Shown here in pieces: positions 16,126-24,416 of a stretch of DNA of 39,246 bases. The stretch covers positions 1 to 39,246 of the forward strand of contig CATLBG010000003.1 in NCBI GenBank assembly GCA_949878595.1, read 5' to 3'. The DNA comes from an uncultured Clostridia bacterium. Lineage in GTDB: Bacteria; Bacillota; Clostridia; Christensenellales; UBA1242. Position numbers and translations under genes: made by a program. The notes under the pieces are model-generated. The model saw only the letters and a list, made by a program, of their open reading frames with translations, did no database searches and was not told the DNA's origin. Within the stretch, counting starts at the first letter, position 1; each line of letters begins with the position of its first letter.

Positions 16126-16155
16126 TTAGATAACGCAAAAACAAATTATTTCTTA

Positions 16156-16184
16156 TTGACTTGATGACTTAATAATTCTATAAT
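16156..16184 (+). promoter_or_regulatory. promoter of the PFOR gene
   Basis: TTGACT (16156-16161) and TATAAT (16179-16184) with a 17-base spacer. Confidence 0.8.
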
Positions 16185-16221
16185 TAACAAGGTAAAACAA
16201 AAATTTTTATTGGAGAAATTT

Positions 16222-19200
16222 ATGAAAAATGAAAAACATGTAACCATTGATGGCAACACAGCCGCTGCCAGCATGGCATATCTTTTAAGCGACCTTGCAA
16301 TGATTTATCCTATCACCCCATCATCACCTATGGCAGAAAATATTGATGCGTGGGCAGCCAAGGGCAAAAAAAATATTTTTGGAAAGATAGTTGAAGTAAC
16401 TGAAATGCAGAGCGAAGGTGGTGCAGCAGGTGCCCTTCATGGAGCACTAACAGCAGGTGCAAGAGCCACAACCTTTACAAGCTCACAAGGATTGCTTTTG
16501 ATGATTCCTAATATGTATAAAATTGCAGGGGAACTCTTGCCATGTGTTATTCACGTTGCTGCAAGAACAATCGCAACTCATGCTCTTTCTATTTTTGGTG
16601 ACCACAGCGATATTATGGCAGTTAGACAAACTGGCTTTGCTATGGCAGCATCATCTAGTGTGCAAGAAGCTCAAGATATGGCACTTGCAACTCACCTTGC
16701 AACCAATATTGCGAAAATTCCCTTTATTCATTTTTTTGATGGTTTTAGAACATCACATGAAGTAAACACAATAACAGAAATCAGTGAATCTGATGTTAAA
16801 GCACTCGCTAATAAATATGGAAACATTTATGAAAGAATAAATGAATTCACTCCATCTAACCCTATTCAAAAAGGAACAAACCAAGGCGAAGACATATTTT
16901 TCCAAAACAGAGAGGCTGGAAACAAATGGACAGAAGCTGTTCCTGAAATATTTGAAAATGTTCTTGCTGATATTACAAAAATTACTGGAAGAAAATATAA
17001 ACTATTTGAATATTATGGAGCCAAAGATGCAACAAATGTTATTGTTATTATGGGAAGCGGTGCAGACACCACTATTCAAACAGTAGAAAAACTTGCAGCT
17101 CTTGGTGAAAAAGTTGGTGTAATTAAAGTTAGACTTTATAGACCATTCGACTCAGCTAGATTTGTCAAAGTACTTCCTAAAACAGTTAAAACAATCACTA
17201 TTCTTGATAGAACTAAAGAAAATGGTGCAACCTTTGAACCACTTGCAGAAGATGTTATCTCAGCCCTAGCAGACCAAGATGTTTCTGGAATCAAAGTGCT
17301 TGGTGGTAGATATGGCCTATCTTCAAAAGAGTTCACTCATGACAATGTTATTTCTGTTTTTGAAAATATGAAAATTAAAAAACCTAAAAATCACTTTACT
17401 ATTGGAATCAACGATGATGTAACTTTTACTTCTCTTCCAGAGAATAAGAGAAAAATTGATTTCTCAGACAAAAATATGGTTGAATGCAGATTCTATGGAC
17501 TTGGAAGTGATGGAACAGTTTCTGCCAACAAAAACAGTATTAAGATTATCAGCGAATATGCAGGTCTTTATGGACAAGGTTATTTTGTTTATGATAGTAA
17601 AAAGTCTGGTGGACTCACAACAAGCCACCTAAGAATGTCTAAAAAGCCAATAAATGCACCATATCTAACAGAATGCCCTGACTTTGTGGCTTGCCACAAC
17701 AAATCTTATGTTAAAAAGTATGATATGCTTAGCGAAATTAAGCAAGGTGGAACTTTCCTTTTGAATGCTCCTTGGACTGACGCAGAGCTTGAAAATGAAC
17801 TTCCTGCTTCGATGAAAAAATTTATTGCAGACAAGAAACTTAAATTCTATATTATTGACGCTGAAAAGATTGCTGAAGAAGTTGGACTTAACCGCAGAAT
17901 TAATGTTGTTATGCAAACTGCATTCTTTAAGCTTTCAAAAATTTTAGACGAAAAAACTGCTATTGCACATATTAAAACCGCAGCAGAAAAAACTTATGCA
18001 AGCAAGGGCGAAAAAGTCGTTCAAATGAATATTAATGCCATTGATAAATCTATTGGCGAACTTAGAGAAGTAAGCTATCCTGAGTCTTGGAGTGATGCAG
18101 TGGCTGAACCAACATTCAATGCATTTGACGACCCATATTATGTTAACTATATTCACCCTATTGAACTTAAACTTGGAAATGAGCTCCCTGTTTCTGCTTT
18201 CGACCCAAGTGGAAGTTCTCACACCGCAACAAGCCAATATGAAAAGAGAAATATTGCTTCGTTCCTTCCAAAATGGATTGCAGAAAATTGCATTCAATGC
18301 AACCAATGCTCTTTAGTTTGTCCACATGCAGTTATTAGACCTTATCTTGTTAAGTCTGACAGCAGCTTAGCTAAACAAGTGGGAGCTATTCCTGCAACTG
18401 GTGTTCCTGGATACTCTTTTAAAATTCAAATTTCTCCAAGAGATTGCACTGGCTGTGAAAACTGCGTTAAGGTTTGCCCAGCAATCAAAAAGGCACTTGA
18501 AATGGTTAAAGCTGAAGAAATTTTAGACAAAGAAGATAAACTTTATGCTAAACTTAAAAATGTAGAAAATCCTGAAACAATCTTTAAAAAAGAAACTGTT
18601 AAAGGTAGTCAATTTAAAAAACCACTATTTGAATTTTCTGGTGCTTGTGCTGGTTGTGGCGAAACACCATACCTTAAACTTTTAACTCAACTTTTTGGCG
18701 AAGAAATGATTGTTGCAAATGCAACAGGTTGCTCTAGCATATATTCTGGAACTGCCCCAACTTGCCCATACACAAAATCAAAAACAGGTTTTGGCCCAGC
18801 TTGGTCTAACAGTTTGTTTGAAGACAATGCAGAGTTTGGTCTTGGAATGAAAAAAGCTGTTGACAACAACAGAGCACATCTTAATGAAATTGTTGAATTT
18901 GCAATAGCAAACAAAGTTTATAGTCCTAAGTTTACTGAAAAACTCGAAACTTGGCTTGCTCAAGAAAAGAAAGATCAACTGCTTGCAACTGAAATTAAAA
19001 AAGAAATTTTAAAACTATTTGAAAAAGACAAAACAAATGAAACAACAAAAGCACTTTATGGCTATGTAGCTGCCCTATTTGAAACATCTGTTTGGATTAT
19101 TGGTGGTGACGGCTGGGCATATGACATTGACTATGGTGGACTTGACCACGTACTTGCAACAGGCGAAGATGTTAACATTTTAGTTCTTGACACAGAGGTT

Positions 19201-19719
19201 TACTCTAACACTGGTGGACAAGCCTCTAAAGCCACACCAAAAGGAAGCGTTGCTAAATTTGCAGCTGCTGGAAAAAAGACTCAAAAGAAAAATCTTGGTG
19301 CTATGGCAAGACAATATCCTGGTGTTTATGTAGCTCAAATTGCACTTGGTGCAAATCCTGCTCAAGCAATTAATGCACTAAAAGAAGCTAAAGAAAACAA
19401 AGGACCTTCTATTGTTATCTGTTATTGCCCTTGCATTAACCATGGCAGTGATATGAGCAATTCTCAAGCTCAAGAAAAACTTGCAGTTGAATCTGGCTAC
19501 TGGCCAATTTATAGATATAACCCAGTAACAGACAAACTTACATACGACGCAAAAATGCCAAGTAAGGAATATGAAGATTTCACTCAAACACAATCAAGAT
19601 ATTTCACACTAGCAAAAACTAGCAAAGAAAGGGCTGAAGAATTAATTAGCAGTGCTAAAGAGCATGCTAAAGGCGTTATTGAAAGCCTTAGTGAAGAAGC
19701 TAACAAGGAAACCAAATAA
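16222..19719 (+). CDS. nifJ: pyruvate:ferredoxin (flavodoxin) oxidoreductase
   Basis: A 1165-residue single-chain PFOR, normal length, that oxidises pyruvate to acetyl-CoA and CO2 with reduction of ferredoxin. Domains in order: an N-terminal pyruvate-binding domain (YPITPSSPMAE, then EMQSEGGAAGALHGAL), the domain II and gamma regions, two [4Fe-4S] motifs near residues 690-760 (CIQCNQCSLVCPH and CTGCENCVKVCPA), the proximal-cluster CAGCGETPY near residue 808, and the thiamine-diphosphate site GGDGWAYDIDYGGLDHV with VYSNTGGQASKAT near 960-1000. The start is the ATG at 16222. An upstream in-frame TTG at 16210 overlaps the ribosome binding site TTGGAG and is rejected. It has its own promoter and terminator. 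The gene marks anaerobic metabolism. Confidence 0.97.
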   Translation: MKNEKHVTIDGNTAAASMAYLLSDLAMIYPITPSSPMAENIDAWAAKGKKNIFGKIVEVTEMQSEGGAAGALHGALTAGARATTFTSSQGLLLMIPNMYKIAGELLPCVIHVAARTIATHALSIFGDHSDIMAVRQTGFAMAASSSVQEAQDMALATHLATNIAKIPFIHFFDGFRTSHEVNTITEISESDVKALANKYGNIYERINEFTPSNPIQKGTNQGEDIFFQNREAGNKWTEAVPEIFENVLADITKITGRKYKLFEYYGAKDATNVIVIMGSGADTTIQTVEKLAALGEKVGVIKVRLYRPFDSARFVKVLPKTVKTITILDRTKENGATFEPLAEDVISALADQDVSGIKVLGGRYGLSSKEFTHDNVISVFENMKIKKPKNHFTIGINDDVTFTSLPENKRKIDFSDKNMVECRFYGLGSDGTVSANKNSIKIISEYAGLYGQGYFVYDSKKSGGLTTSHLRMSKKPINAPYLTECPDFVACHNKSYVKKYDMLSEIKQGGTFLLNAPWTDAELENELPASMKKFIADKKLKFYIIDAEKIAEEVGLNRRINVVMQTAFFKLSKILDEKTAIAHIKTAAEKTYASKGEKVVQMNINAIDKSIGELREVSYPESWSDAVAEPTFNAFDDPYYVNYIHPIELKLGNELPVSAFDPSGSSHTATSQYEKRNIASFLPKWIAENCIQCNQCSLVCPHAVIRPYLVKSDSSLAKQVGAIPATGVPGYSFKIQISPRDCTGCENCVKVCPAIKKALEMVKAEEILDKEDKLYAKLKNVENPETIFKKETVKGSQFKKPLFEFSGACAGCGETPYLKLLTQLFGEEMIVANATGCSSIYSGTAPTCPYTKSKTGFGPAWSNSLFEDNAEFGLGMKKAVDNNRAHLNEIVEFAIANKVYSPKFTEKLETWLAQEKKDQLLATEIKKEILKLFEKDKTNETTKALYGYVAALFETSVWIIGGDGWAYDIDYGGLDHVLATGEDVNILVLDTEVYSNTGGQASKATPKGSVAKFAAAGKKTQKKNLGAMARQYPGVYVAQIALGANPAQAINALKEAKENKGPSIVICYCPCINHGSDMSNSQAQEKLAVESGYWPIYRYNPVTDKLTYDAKMPSKEYEDFTQTQSRYFTLAKTSKERAEELISSAKEHAKGVIESLSEEANKETK

Positions 19720-19733
19720 AACATACAAAACAA

Positions 19734-19763
19734 AAAATATAGCTTGAGTTCAAGCTATATTTT
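19734..19763. terminator. bidirectional terminator after PFOR
   Basis: AAAATATAGCTTGA / TCAAGCTATATTTT, a 14-bp stem with a tight loop, between convergent genes; the T run overlaps the end of the facing gene. Confidence 0.85.
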
Positions 19764-20558
19764 TTATTTGTCTTTTTCTTCAGATTGAAGCTCGGATAGT
19801 TTGTCTATTTCATATAATTTTGCAATCTCTGCAAAATGTTTACTAAAATGTTTAATATGCTCATCAGCATTTTCAAAAAACATTTCTTCTTCATCTTTTA
19901 AGACTCCATTGATTCTTGCAAAGAAACTTTTCATCTCGCTTGGACTATTAATATTTAAATAGCCTAGCTTTGAATTAATATTTTCTGTATTATAGCCACT
20001 ATTTGCAAACTCATAAACATCTAAAGGAAATCTTTTTATCATTGCAAGCCTTTCAGCAACTGAAATAGCCAAGAATCTTTCAGAGTGAGTTGGAAAACTT
20101 GCAATTAAAAAATCTATATAGTCATTAACATAATTTTCATCTTCGTTATTAATATTTTCAAGGTAAATTTTATTTAATTTAGCACACTCATATTTATATT
20201 CAGCATTATCATCAACTTTAACACCATAAGGTGTGAAAACAAATTCTTGACTTTTTATTTCCTCTTCTAAACCATTTCCTTCAGTTAGCACAGCAAAAAT
20301 CTTGCCTCTCTGTGGCTGACTATAAATGAGCTCTGGATTATTGAACTTTTTATTGTTAATTCCAAATTTTGAAAAATATAGTGAAGATTCATTTAAAGTT
20401 CTTAAAACATCATCAATTTTAACTTCTCTTCTACTTAAGACCTCTTCATAAATTTCACTCATTGGCAATAACTTTTCTCGGTCTGTTTGCTTGATTGGAG
20501 TTTCAACAAAGGTAATATCTTTTAGAGTAAATTGTTGGTCATTATTATAGTTATTCAT
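19764..20558 (-). CDS. hypothetical protein, unknown function
   Basis: A 264-residue protein, not recognised. It is acidic and predicted soluble, with no signal peptide or membrane helix. The N-terminal part includes KQTDREKLLPMSEIYEEVLS. A central strand-like segment contains GKIFAVLTEGNGLEEE and FVFTPYGVKVDD. The C-terminal half is helical. The start is set at the ATG at 20558 because AAGGAAG lies six bases upstream. The longer open frame from a TTG at 20624 runs through a clear promoter (20589-20617). It is convergent with PFOR and divergent from the Nudix gene. Confidence 0.75.
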   Translation of the reverse strand: MNNYNNDQQFTLKDITFVETPIKQTDREKLLPMSEIYEEVLSRREVKIDDVLRTLNESSLYFSKFGINNKKFNNPELIYSQPQRGKIFAVLTEGNGLEEEIKSQEFVFTPYGVKVDDNAEYKYECAKLNKIYLENINNEDENYVNDYIDFLIASFPTHSERFLAISVAERLAMIKRFPLDVYEFANSGYNTENINSKLGYLNINSPSEMKSFFARINGVLKDEEEMFFENADEHIKHFSKHFAEIAKLYEIDKLSELQSEEKDK

Positions 20559-20588
20559 AATTTCTTCCTTACTTAAATTTCTAAAGAA

Positions 20589-20617
20589 ATTATAATACCT
20601 AAGCTTGTTTAAGTCAA
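20589..20617 (-). promoter_or_regulatory. promoter of the unknown gene at 19764
   Basis: Minus-strand TTGACT (20617-20612) and TATAAT (20594-20589) with a 17-base spacer. It decides the start codon of the gene. Confidence 0.8.
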
Positions 20618-20660
20618 TACCCAAAATAATTTCACAGAACTTGCAAAATTATATTTTTTC

Positions 20661-20689
20661 TTGACTATCTTCTATATTTGTTTTAAAAT
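20661..20689 (+). promoter_or_regulatory. promoter of the Nudix gene
   Basis: TTGACT (20661-20666) and TAAAAT (20684-20689) with a 17-base spacer, 16 bases before the ATG. Confidence 0.75.
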
Positions 20690-20705
20690 GAAATAGAGGT
20701 AATTT

Positions 20706-21257
20706 ATGAGCGGAAAAGTTGAACTTTTAGAAGTTTTAGATGAAAATGGTGTTGGAACTGGCAGACCTGAAACCAGAGATAACGTGCACAAAGACGGTCT
20801 TTGGCACAGAGCTATTATTGTTGCGATTATAAATAATAACAATGAGATTTTAATTCAAAAAAGAGCTAAGATAAAAGAAAAATTTCCAGGACTTTGGGAT
20901 ATTTCTGTTGCAGGACATGTTCCTTTTGGTCATGACTCAGTTTCTTGTGCTGCAAGTGAAACAATGGAAGAAATTGGTTATATGCTTCCTAAGGTGGTTC
21001 AACTTAAAGACTTTAGATTTATGACAAGCTTTAGAAATCAACTCCCTGTTTCTGAAAGCTTTAAAGAAAATCAATATTATGACTTTTTTGTGTATAATGC
21101 AGATATTGATATTTCTAGAATCAACATTCAAGTTGAAGAAGTTGAAGAAGTTAAATTTGTAACAGCATATGAACTTAAAACTATGGTGGAAAAAGGATTA
21201 TTTCACCCAAGAACAGAATGGGTTAATGTTTTATATAACTATATTACAAAATTTTAA
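20706..21257 (+). CDS. Nudix hydrolase, isopentenyl-diphosphate-isomerase-like subgroup
   Basis: A 183-residue Nudix-fold protein. The start ELLEVLDENGVGTG and the HRAIIVAI strand match the IDI/YfcD-like subgroup. The Nudix box region reads GHVPFGHDSVSCAASETMEEIGY: the first conserved glutamate position holds histidine and the arginine before the ExxEE core is serine, but the metal-binding E16/E19/E20 of the box are kept. Substrate is unknown; YfcD-type enzymes hydrolyse nucleoside-diphosphate-linked compounds of uncertain identity. AGAGG lies upstream of the ATG, and a terminator follows. Confidence 0.85.
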   Translation: MSGKVELLEVLDENGVGTGRPETRDNVHKDGLWHRAIIVAIINNNNEILIQKRAKIKEKFPGLWDISVAGHVPFGHDSVSCAASETMEEIGYMLPKVVQLKDFRFMTSFRNQLPVSESFKENQYYDFFVYNADIDISRINIQVEEVEEVKFVTAYELKTMVEKGLFHPRTEWVNVLYNYITKF

Positions 21258-21258
21258 T

Positions 21259-21286
21259 AAAAAACTACGGATAGCCGTAGTTTTTT
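21259..21286 (+). terminator. terminator of the Nudix gene
   Basis: AAAACTACGG / CCGTAGTTTT with a 4-base loop and a following T run. Confidence 0.9.
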
Positions 21287-21335
21287 TATAGTTAAGATTC
21301 TCGCGTCACACCAAAGATGATAATTATTTAAGCGT

Positions 21336-21932
21336 TTAGAGACGAAGTTTCTCTGGAAGAATGATATCACAATATCCTTGTTTTGCTCCACATAATGGAC
21401 AAGTTTCCCAGGCTTCTTTTGAATAGCTTACATGCCCACAACTTGGGCAAACCCATGTAACCTCTTTTGCTTTTTTGTAGAGCTTTTTATCTTTAAACTG
21501 ACTATGCAGTTCTTTAAACACATCAGCATGCCTGATTTCTACATCATGAATCATTTTGAAAATCTCAGCGATTTCATCAAACCCCTCTTCCCTTGCAATT
21601 TTTTCAAACTCTATGTAAACTTTTGCCTCGTCTAATTCATCACTTGCAAGTAGTTTTAAATTTTCTTCTAAATCCCACTTTTCTTTAAATGGAAGACTAG
21701 CCTCTATATTAATATTATCAATTTGTGGCATTTCGGCATCTTGAAGCTTGGCATAGAGAACCCTTGCATGGTTAAACTCTTGATAAGCAATCTTGTCAAT
21801 TAGTGTTGCAATTGCTTCATATCCATTATATCTAAAGCCATATTCACAAAATTCATACCTCGTTCTTGCGGAACACTCTGATGCATAGGCAATTGCCAAA
21901 TTTTTAAATGTTTTACTGTCCTTTAATTTCAT
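21336..21932 (-). CDS. rubrerythrin
   Basis: A 198-residue rubrerythrin. It has an N-terminal four-helix diiron domain (ARTRYEFCEYGFRYNGYEAI, then AYQEFNHARVLY, and IHDVEIRHADVFKEL), and a C-terminal rubredoxin-like iron site with two CxxC pairs (WVCPSCGHVSY and ETCPLCGAKQG). Rubrerythrins act as NAD(P)H-linked peroxide reductases in anaerobes. The ATG at 21932 is preferred: an upstream in-frame ATG at 21944 overlaps the ribosome binding site GGAGG. The gene stands alone. Confidence 0.93.
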   Translation of the reverse strand: MKLKDSKTFKNLAIAYASECSARTRYEFCEYGFRYNGYEAIATLIDKIAYQEFNHARVLYAKLQDAEMPQIDNINIEASLPFKEKWDLEENLKLLASDELDEAKVYIEFEKIAREEGFDEIAEIFKMIHDVEIRHADVFKELHSQFKDKKLYKKAKEVTWVCPSCGHVSYSKEAWETCPLCGAKQGYCDIILPEKLRL

Positions 21933-22004
21933 ATTATCCTCCATAGAAAGATATTTGACAAAAATCTAAAATAATATGCAATGTAAAAAATAAATTCTAT
22001 AAAA

Positions 22005-22029
22005 AACGCCATCTAAATTAGATGGCGTT
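22005..22029. terminator. terminator after the gene at 22035
   Basis: AACGCCATCTA / TAGATGGCGTT, an 11-bp stem with a 3-base loop, flanked by A/T runs. Confidence 0.85.
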
Positions 22030-22034
22030 ATAAA

Positions 22035-22679
22035 TTAAATTTTTTGTTTAATAATTATCCTTTTCAAATTTTCTGGATATTCTAAGCCGGTTTCATATGG
22101 GTAAACATTGTTTTTTAAATCATCTAGCATTTCTTCAATTCCTACTTTTGTATCAAATCTTTTTGCAATGCCGTTGCAAAATTCATCTTTTAAACTAAAC
22201 TTGGCATAGTTGAAAAGCTGATCAACAATTTTGCTTTCTGAAGAAGATAACTCCGTTTCACCAACCTCTATGCTCGCTCTCCCTCCCATATCAAAAATAG
22301 GCTTACTAAATTTGAATGCACCAGTTTTTGATGTTAAGAGAATATGTTTTCTTGTAACATCATAAAAGTCACCAGAATATTCACCATCACAATCTGGAGC
22401 AGCTCTAAATAATGTTGGAGCAATTCTTGTGTCTATTGGAAGCTCAATAACTGATAAACCAAGGTCTTCTTTGAATACTCCAATAATTATGTGGGTTACC
22501 AAAATTTCGCCGGTATCTTGTTTTATGTCATTTGCTGAATAACCATAAAAATGATTATCTTCAAATAGCTTTGCCTTGCCGTACCAACAACCTTCAGTAT
22601 AATCTGGTATGTAATTTAAATTATCTCCAAGTTTCCACTCACAATATAATTCTATTGGCTTAAATTTTTTGCTTTTCAT
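22035..22679 (-). CDS. hypothetical protein, unknown function
   Basis: A 214-residue soluble protein, not recognised. The N-terminal half looks beta-rich with aromatic residues (ELYCEWKLGDNLNYIPDYTE, then GCWYGKAKLFEDNHFYGYSA), and TGAFKFSKPIFDMGGRA lies near the middle. The C-terminal 70 residues look helical. There is no signal peptide. GGGGGC lies about eight bases upstream of the ATG. It is preceded by a promoter, a G-rich leader and a weak terminator (22706-22795), the second copy of the element found at 11017, so its expression may be attenuated or come from read-through. Confidence 0.75.
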   Translation of the reverse strand: MKSKKFKPIELYCEWKLGDNLNYIPDYTEGCWYGKAKLFEDNHFYGYSANDIKQDTGEILVTHIIIGVFKEDLGLSVIELPIDTRIAPTLFRAAPDCDGEYSGDFYDVTRKHILLTSKTGAFKFSKPIFDMGGRASIEVGETELSSSESKIVDQLFNYAKFSLKDEFCNGIAKRFDTKVGIEEMLDDLKNNVYPYETGLEYPENLKRIIIKQKI

Positions 22680-22705
22680 GATTTGACGCCCCCTATAAAT
22701 TTTTA

Positions 22706-22760
22706 CAAAAAAAGGAAGATTTCCTCTCCCTCCTTAACAATCCACCCACGCCCCTTAGCT
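22706..22760 (-). ncRNA. G-rich small RNA or attenuated leader, copy 2
   Basis: A predicted minus-strand RNA of about 55 bases: GGGGCGUGGG, then AUUGUUAAGGAGGG, then a short AGGAA / UUCCU hairpin followed by seven U. The core matches copy 1 at 11017-11084. The gene at 22035 starts 27 bases past the U run, so a terminated leader is a natural reading here. Confidence 0.5.
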
Positions 22761-22766
22761 GGTTTT

Positions 22767-22795
22767 ATTATAACATGGCAAATTAGTTTTTGCAT
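22767..22795 (-). promoter_or_regulatory. promoter of leader copy 2
   Basis: Minus-strand TATAAT (22772-22767) with a weak -35 (ATGCAA) 17 bases upstream. CATGTTATAAT is identical to the -10 region of copy 1. Confidence 0.55.
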
Positions 22796-22812
22796 GAAGG
22801 TGTGACAATTTT

Positions 22813-23037
22813 TTAATCTTCTTTGATTTTTCCTTTAAGATATTTTGAAACCGCTAAACTTCTTTTTGCTTCAGCTGCTTCACTGAGTAAAGTATATGCT
22901 TTGTTTTCTGCAGTATTTTTATCGTTGCCCTCTGCAATATATTTTACAACTAAATCTGCATATGTAAAAAACAAATCTTTGACATCTATATCTTCATCTA
23001 ACAATTGAAATAAATCATTATTATTTGACTTTGTCAT
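22813..23037 (-). CDS. small hypothetical protein
   Basis: A 74-residue helical protein with no recognised family, starting with an asparagine-rich, acidic segment and ending in a basic tail (KRSLAVSKYLKGKIKED). The ribosome binding site GGGAGG lies close upstream of the ATG. It is downstream of the small gene at 23200 on the same strand, separated by a hairpin and a dispersed repeat. Confidence 0.7.
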   Translation of the reverse strand: MTKSNNNDLFQLLDEDIDVKDLFFTYADLVVKYIAEGNDKNTAENKAYTLLSEAAEAKRSLAVSKYLKGKIKED

Positions 23038-23081
23038 AAAGGCCTCCCTGATATTTTTATATTTTTTGTAATATAATAATT

Positions 23082-23114
23082 ATAGCACTTGAAAATAAGA
23101 GTTTCAAGTGCTAT
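23082..23114. terminator. hairpin, probable terminator after the gene at 23200
   Basis: ATAGCACTTGAAA / TTTCAAGTGCTAT, a 13-bp stem with a 7-base loop. The T-rich side is better on the plus strand, so its action on the minus strand is less certain. Confidence 0.55.
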
Positions 23115-23133
23115 TTTAAATTTTTTTAAATTA

Positions 23134-23192
23134 TTTTTTAGTATTATGTGTTACATAATACCGCATATTTTCAGCGATTATGAGGTTTTGAA
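23134..23192 (+). repeat. dispersed hairpin repeat, copy A
   Basis: Core GTATTATG, loop TGTTA, CATAATAC (a perfect 8-bp stem), followed by CCGCATATTTTC and TTATGAGG. Two other copies at 31954 and 37185 share the layout. Confidence 0.75.
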
Positions 23193-23199
23193 CATAACA

Positions 23200-23439
23200 T
23201 TACATACCCATGGCTTGTTCTTCTTGAATCTGCTCGCTAGCGGCTGCAAGCTTTTTCCTTTTTGCTTCTTCAAGTTTTGCCTTTTGTGCTCTGCACTTTT
23301 CATTTTGTATGGCAAGAAGTTTGTTGTTTGCCTCTATCATTTCTCTTAATTTTCGCTCGGCTGGACTATTGTATATTCTTAAATCTTCTGCTTTGCTGAT
23401 TTCACGAATAATAAAATCTGCATCATAATATTGTTTCAT
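23200..23439 (-). CDS. small coiled-coil hypothetical protein
   Basis: A 79-residue, highly charged helical protein, not recognised. Its middle (ERKLREMIEANNKLLAIQNE, then KAKLEEAKRKK) predicts one long coiled coil. The ATG at 23439 is chosen because AGGAGGG lies seven bases upstream. The longer frame to 23499 would swallow that site. Confidence 0.7.
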   Translation of the reverse strand: MKQYYDADFIIREISKAEDLRIYNSPAERKLREMIEANNKLLAIQNEKCRAQKAKLEEAKRKKLAAASEQIQEEQAMGM

Positions 23440-23530
23440 ATGTGTGCCCTCCTTGCTTTTTATTAATTTAATTATAACAGGGATAAAATATTTACACAAC
23501 CAAATTTTTGTTAGTAATTAAAACAAAAAC

Positions 23531-24055
23531 TTAATTCATATTATAAATCTTTTTTATATCACCAATAGTCTTAAATAAAACCTCCATTAATGTTAGGCCT
23601 GAAATTTGAATTGAACAGTCACACGCACTTTTTAAAATTTGATGCATCTGAAAAAGCTGTTCTTTGCTATATAAATTTAACTTGCTCAGCTCTGGACTTA
23701 AATTCTTTTTATTTAAAAAATTTTCCTCTGCTTCTGGTGTATCATATAAAAACACTGAAACATAGTCCTTTGAAATATTGTCAAAACATTCTTTGCATGT
23801 GTCTGCCATTGATATATCTGCAATTAAAACCACATTTTCATAGTCTGAACTATATTTAACAATTTTTCCAAGTTGGGCTTTTACATAGGTTGCTCCCCTT
23901 TCATATATCATTTGACTTATGTTTCGTGGAGCAAAGTCGAACTCAAAAAGCTCTATAGAATTTAAAACTCGCATGGAAAAAAAGTCGGCTAATTTTTCTG
24001 CGACTTTCTTTGATATATCATAGTCATAACTAACTAACAATATATTTTGTTTCAT
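23531..24055 (-). CDS. shikimate-kinase-like protein without a P-loop
   Basis: A 174-residue protein. The order of elements resembles shikimate kinase: a first strand NILLVSYDY where the P-loop should be, a helix SKKVAEKLADFF, a segment NISQMIYERGATYVKAQLGKI that aligns with the kinase's SISEIFxxxGExxFRxxE helix, a strand ENVVLIADIS, and a late strand VSVFLYDTPEAEE. The GxGK(S/T) motif is missing, so ATP phosphotransfer is unlikely. It is the last gene of a three-gene operon; AGAGG precedes the ATG. Function unknown. The fold assignment is inference from pattern. Confidence 0.6.
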   Translation of the reverse strand: MKQNILLVSYDYDISKKVAEKLADFFSMRVLNSIELFEFDFAPRNISQMIYERGATYVKAQLGKIVKYSSDYENVVLIADISMADTCKECFDNISKDYVSVFLYDTPEAEENFLNKKNLSPELSKLNLYSKEQLFQMHQILKSACDCSIQISGLTLMEVLFKTIGDIKKIYNMN

Positions 24056-24065
24056 GCATATACCT

Positions 24066-24401
24066 CTATATGTTTTTTACCTTTGCAAGCACACCTTCAA
24101 GTTTTGTGTTGAATTCATCTTGCTCTATTTGCTCATATTGCTTTGAAAGTGACCTATTTAAATTTATATCTTTTTCATTTATCTTTTCTATGGTTTTTTG
24201 TCCATCTGATATCTCATCGCTAACATCATCAATAACTTTTGTTAAAACAAAATCACCATAGATTTTTCTTAGATAAACTTCTATCTCTAAGTCTTGTTCA
24301 CTAAGACCAATACTATATAAATCTTCTAAAACAATTTCACTATTCTTTATTTCTAAAGAATACTCACTCTCATAATTTTTTAATGAATTTATTTTTTCCA
24401 T
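24066..24401 (-). CDS. hypothetical helical protein, middle gene of the orphan operon
   Basis: A 111-residue acidic, helix-rich protein of unknown function (GLSEQDLEIEVYLRKIYGDF is its most structured-looking part). It lies 15 bases behind the coiled-coil gene and 10 bases ahead of the kinase-like gene, with AGAGGAA upstream, so it is translated as part of the same operon. Confidence 0.7.
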   Translation of the reverse strand: MEKINSLKNYESEYSLEIKNSEIVLEDLYSIGLSEQDLEIEVYLRKIYGDFVLTKVIDDVSDEISDGQKTIEKINEKDINLNRSLSKQYEQIEQDEFNTKLEGVLAKVKNI

Positions 24402-24416
24402 TATTATTCCTCTGAT

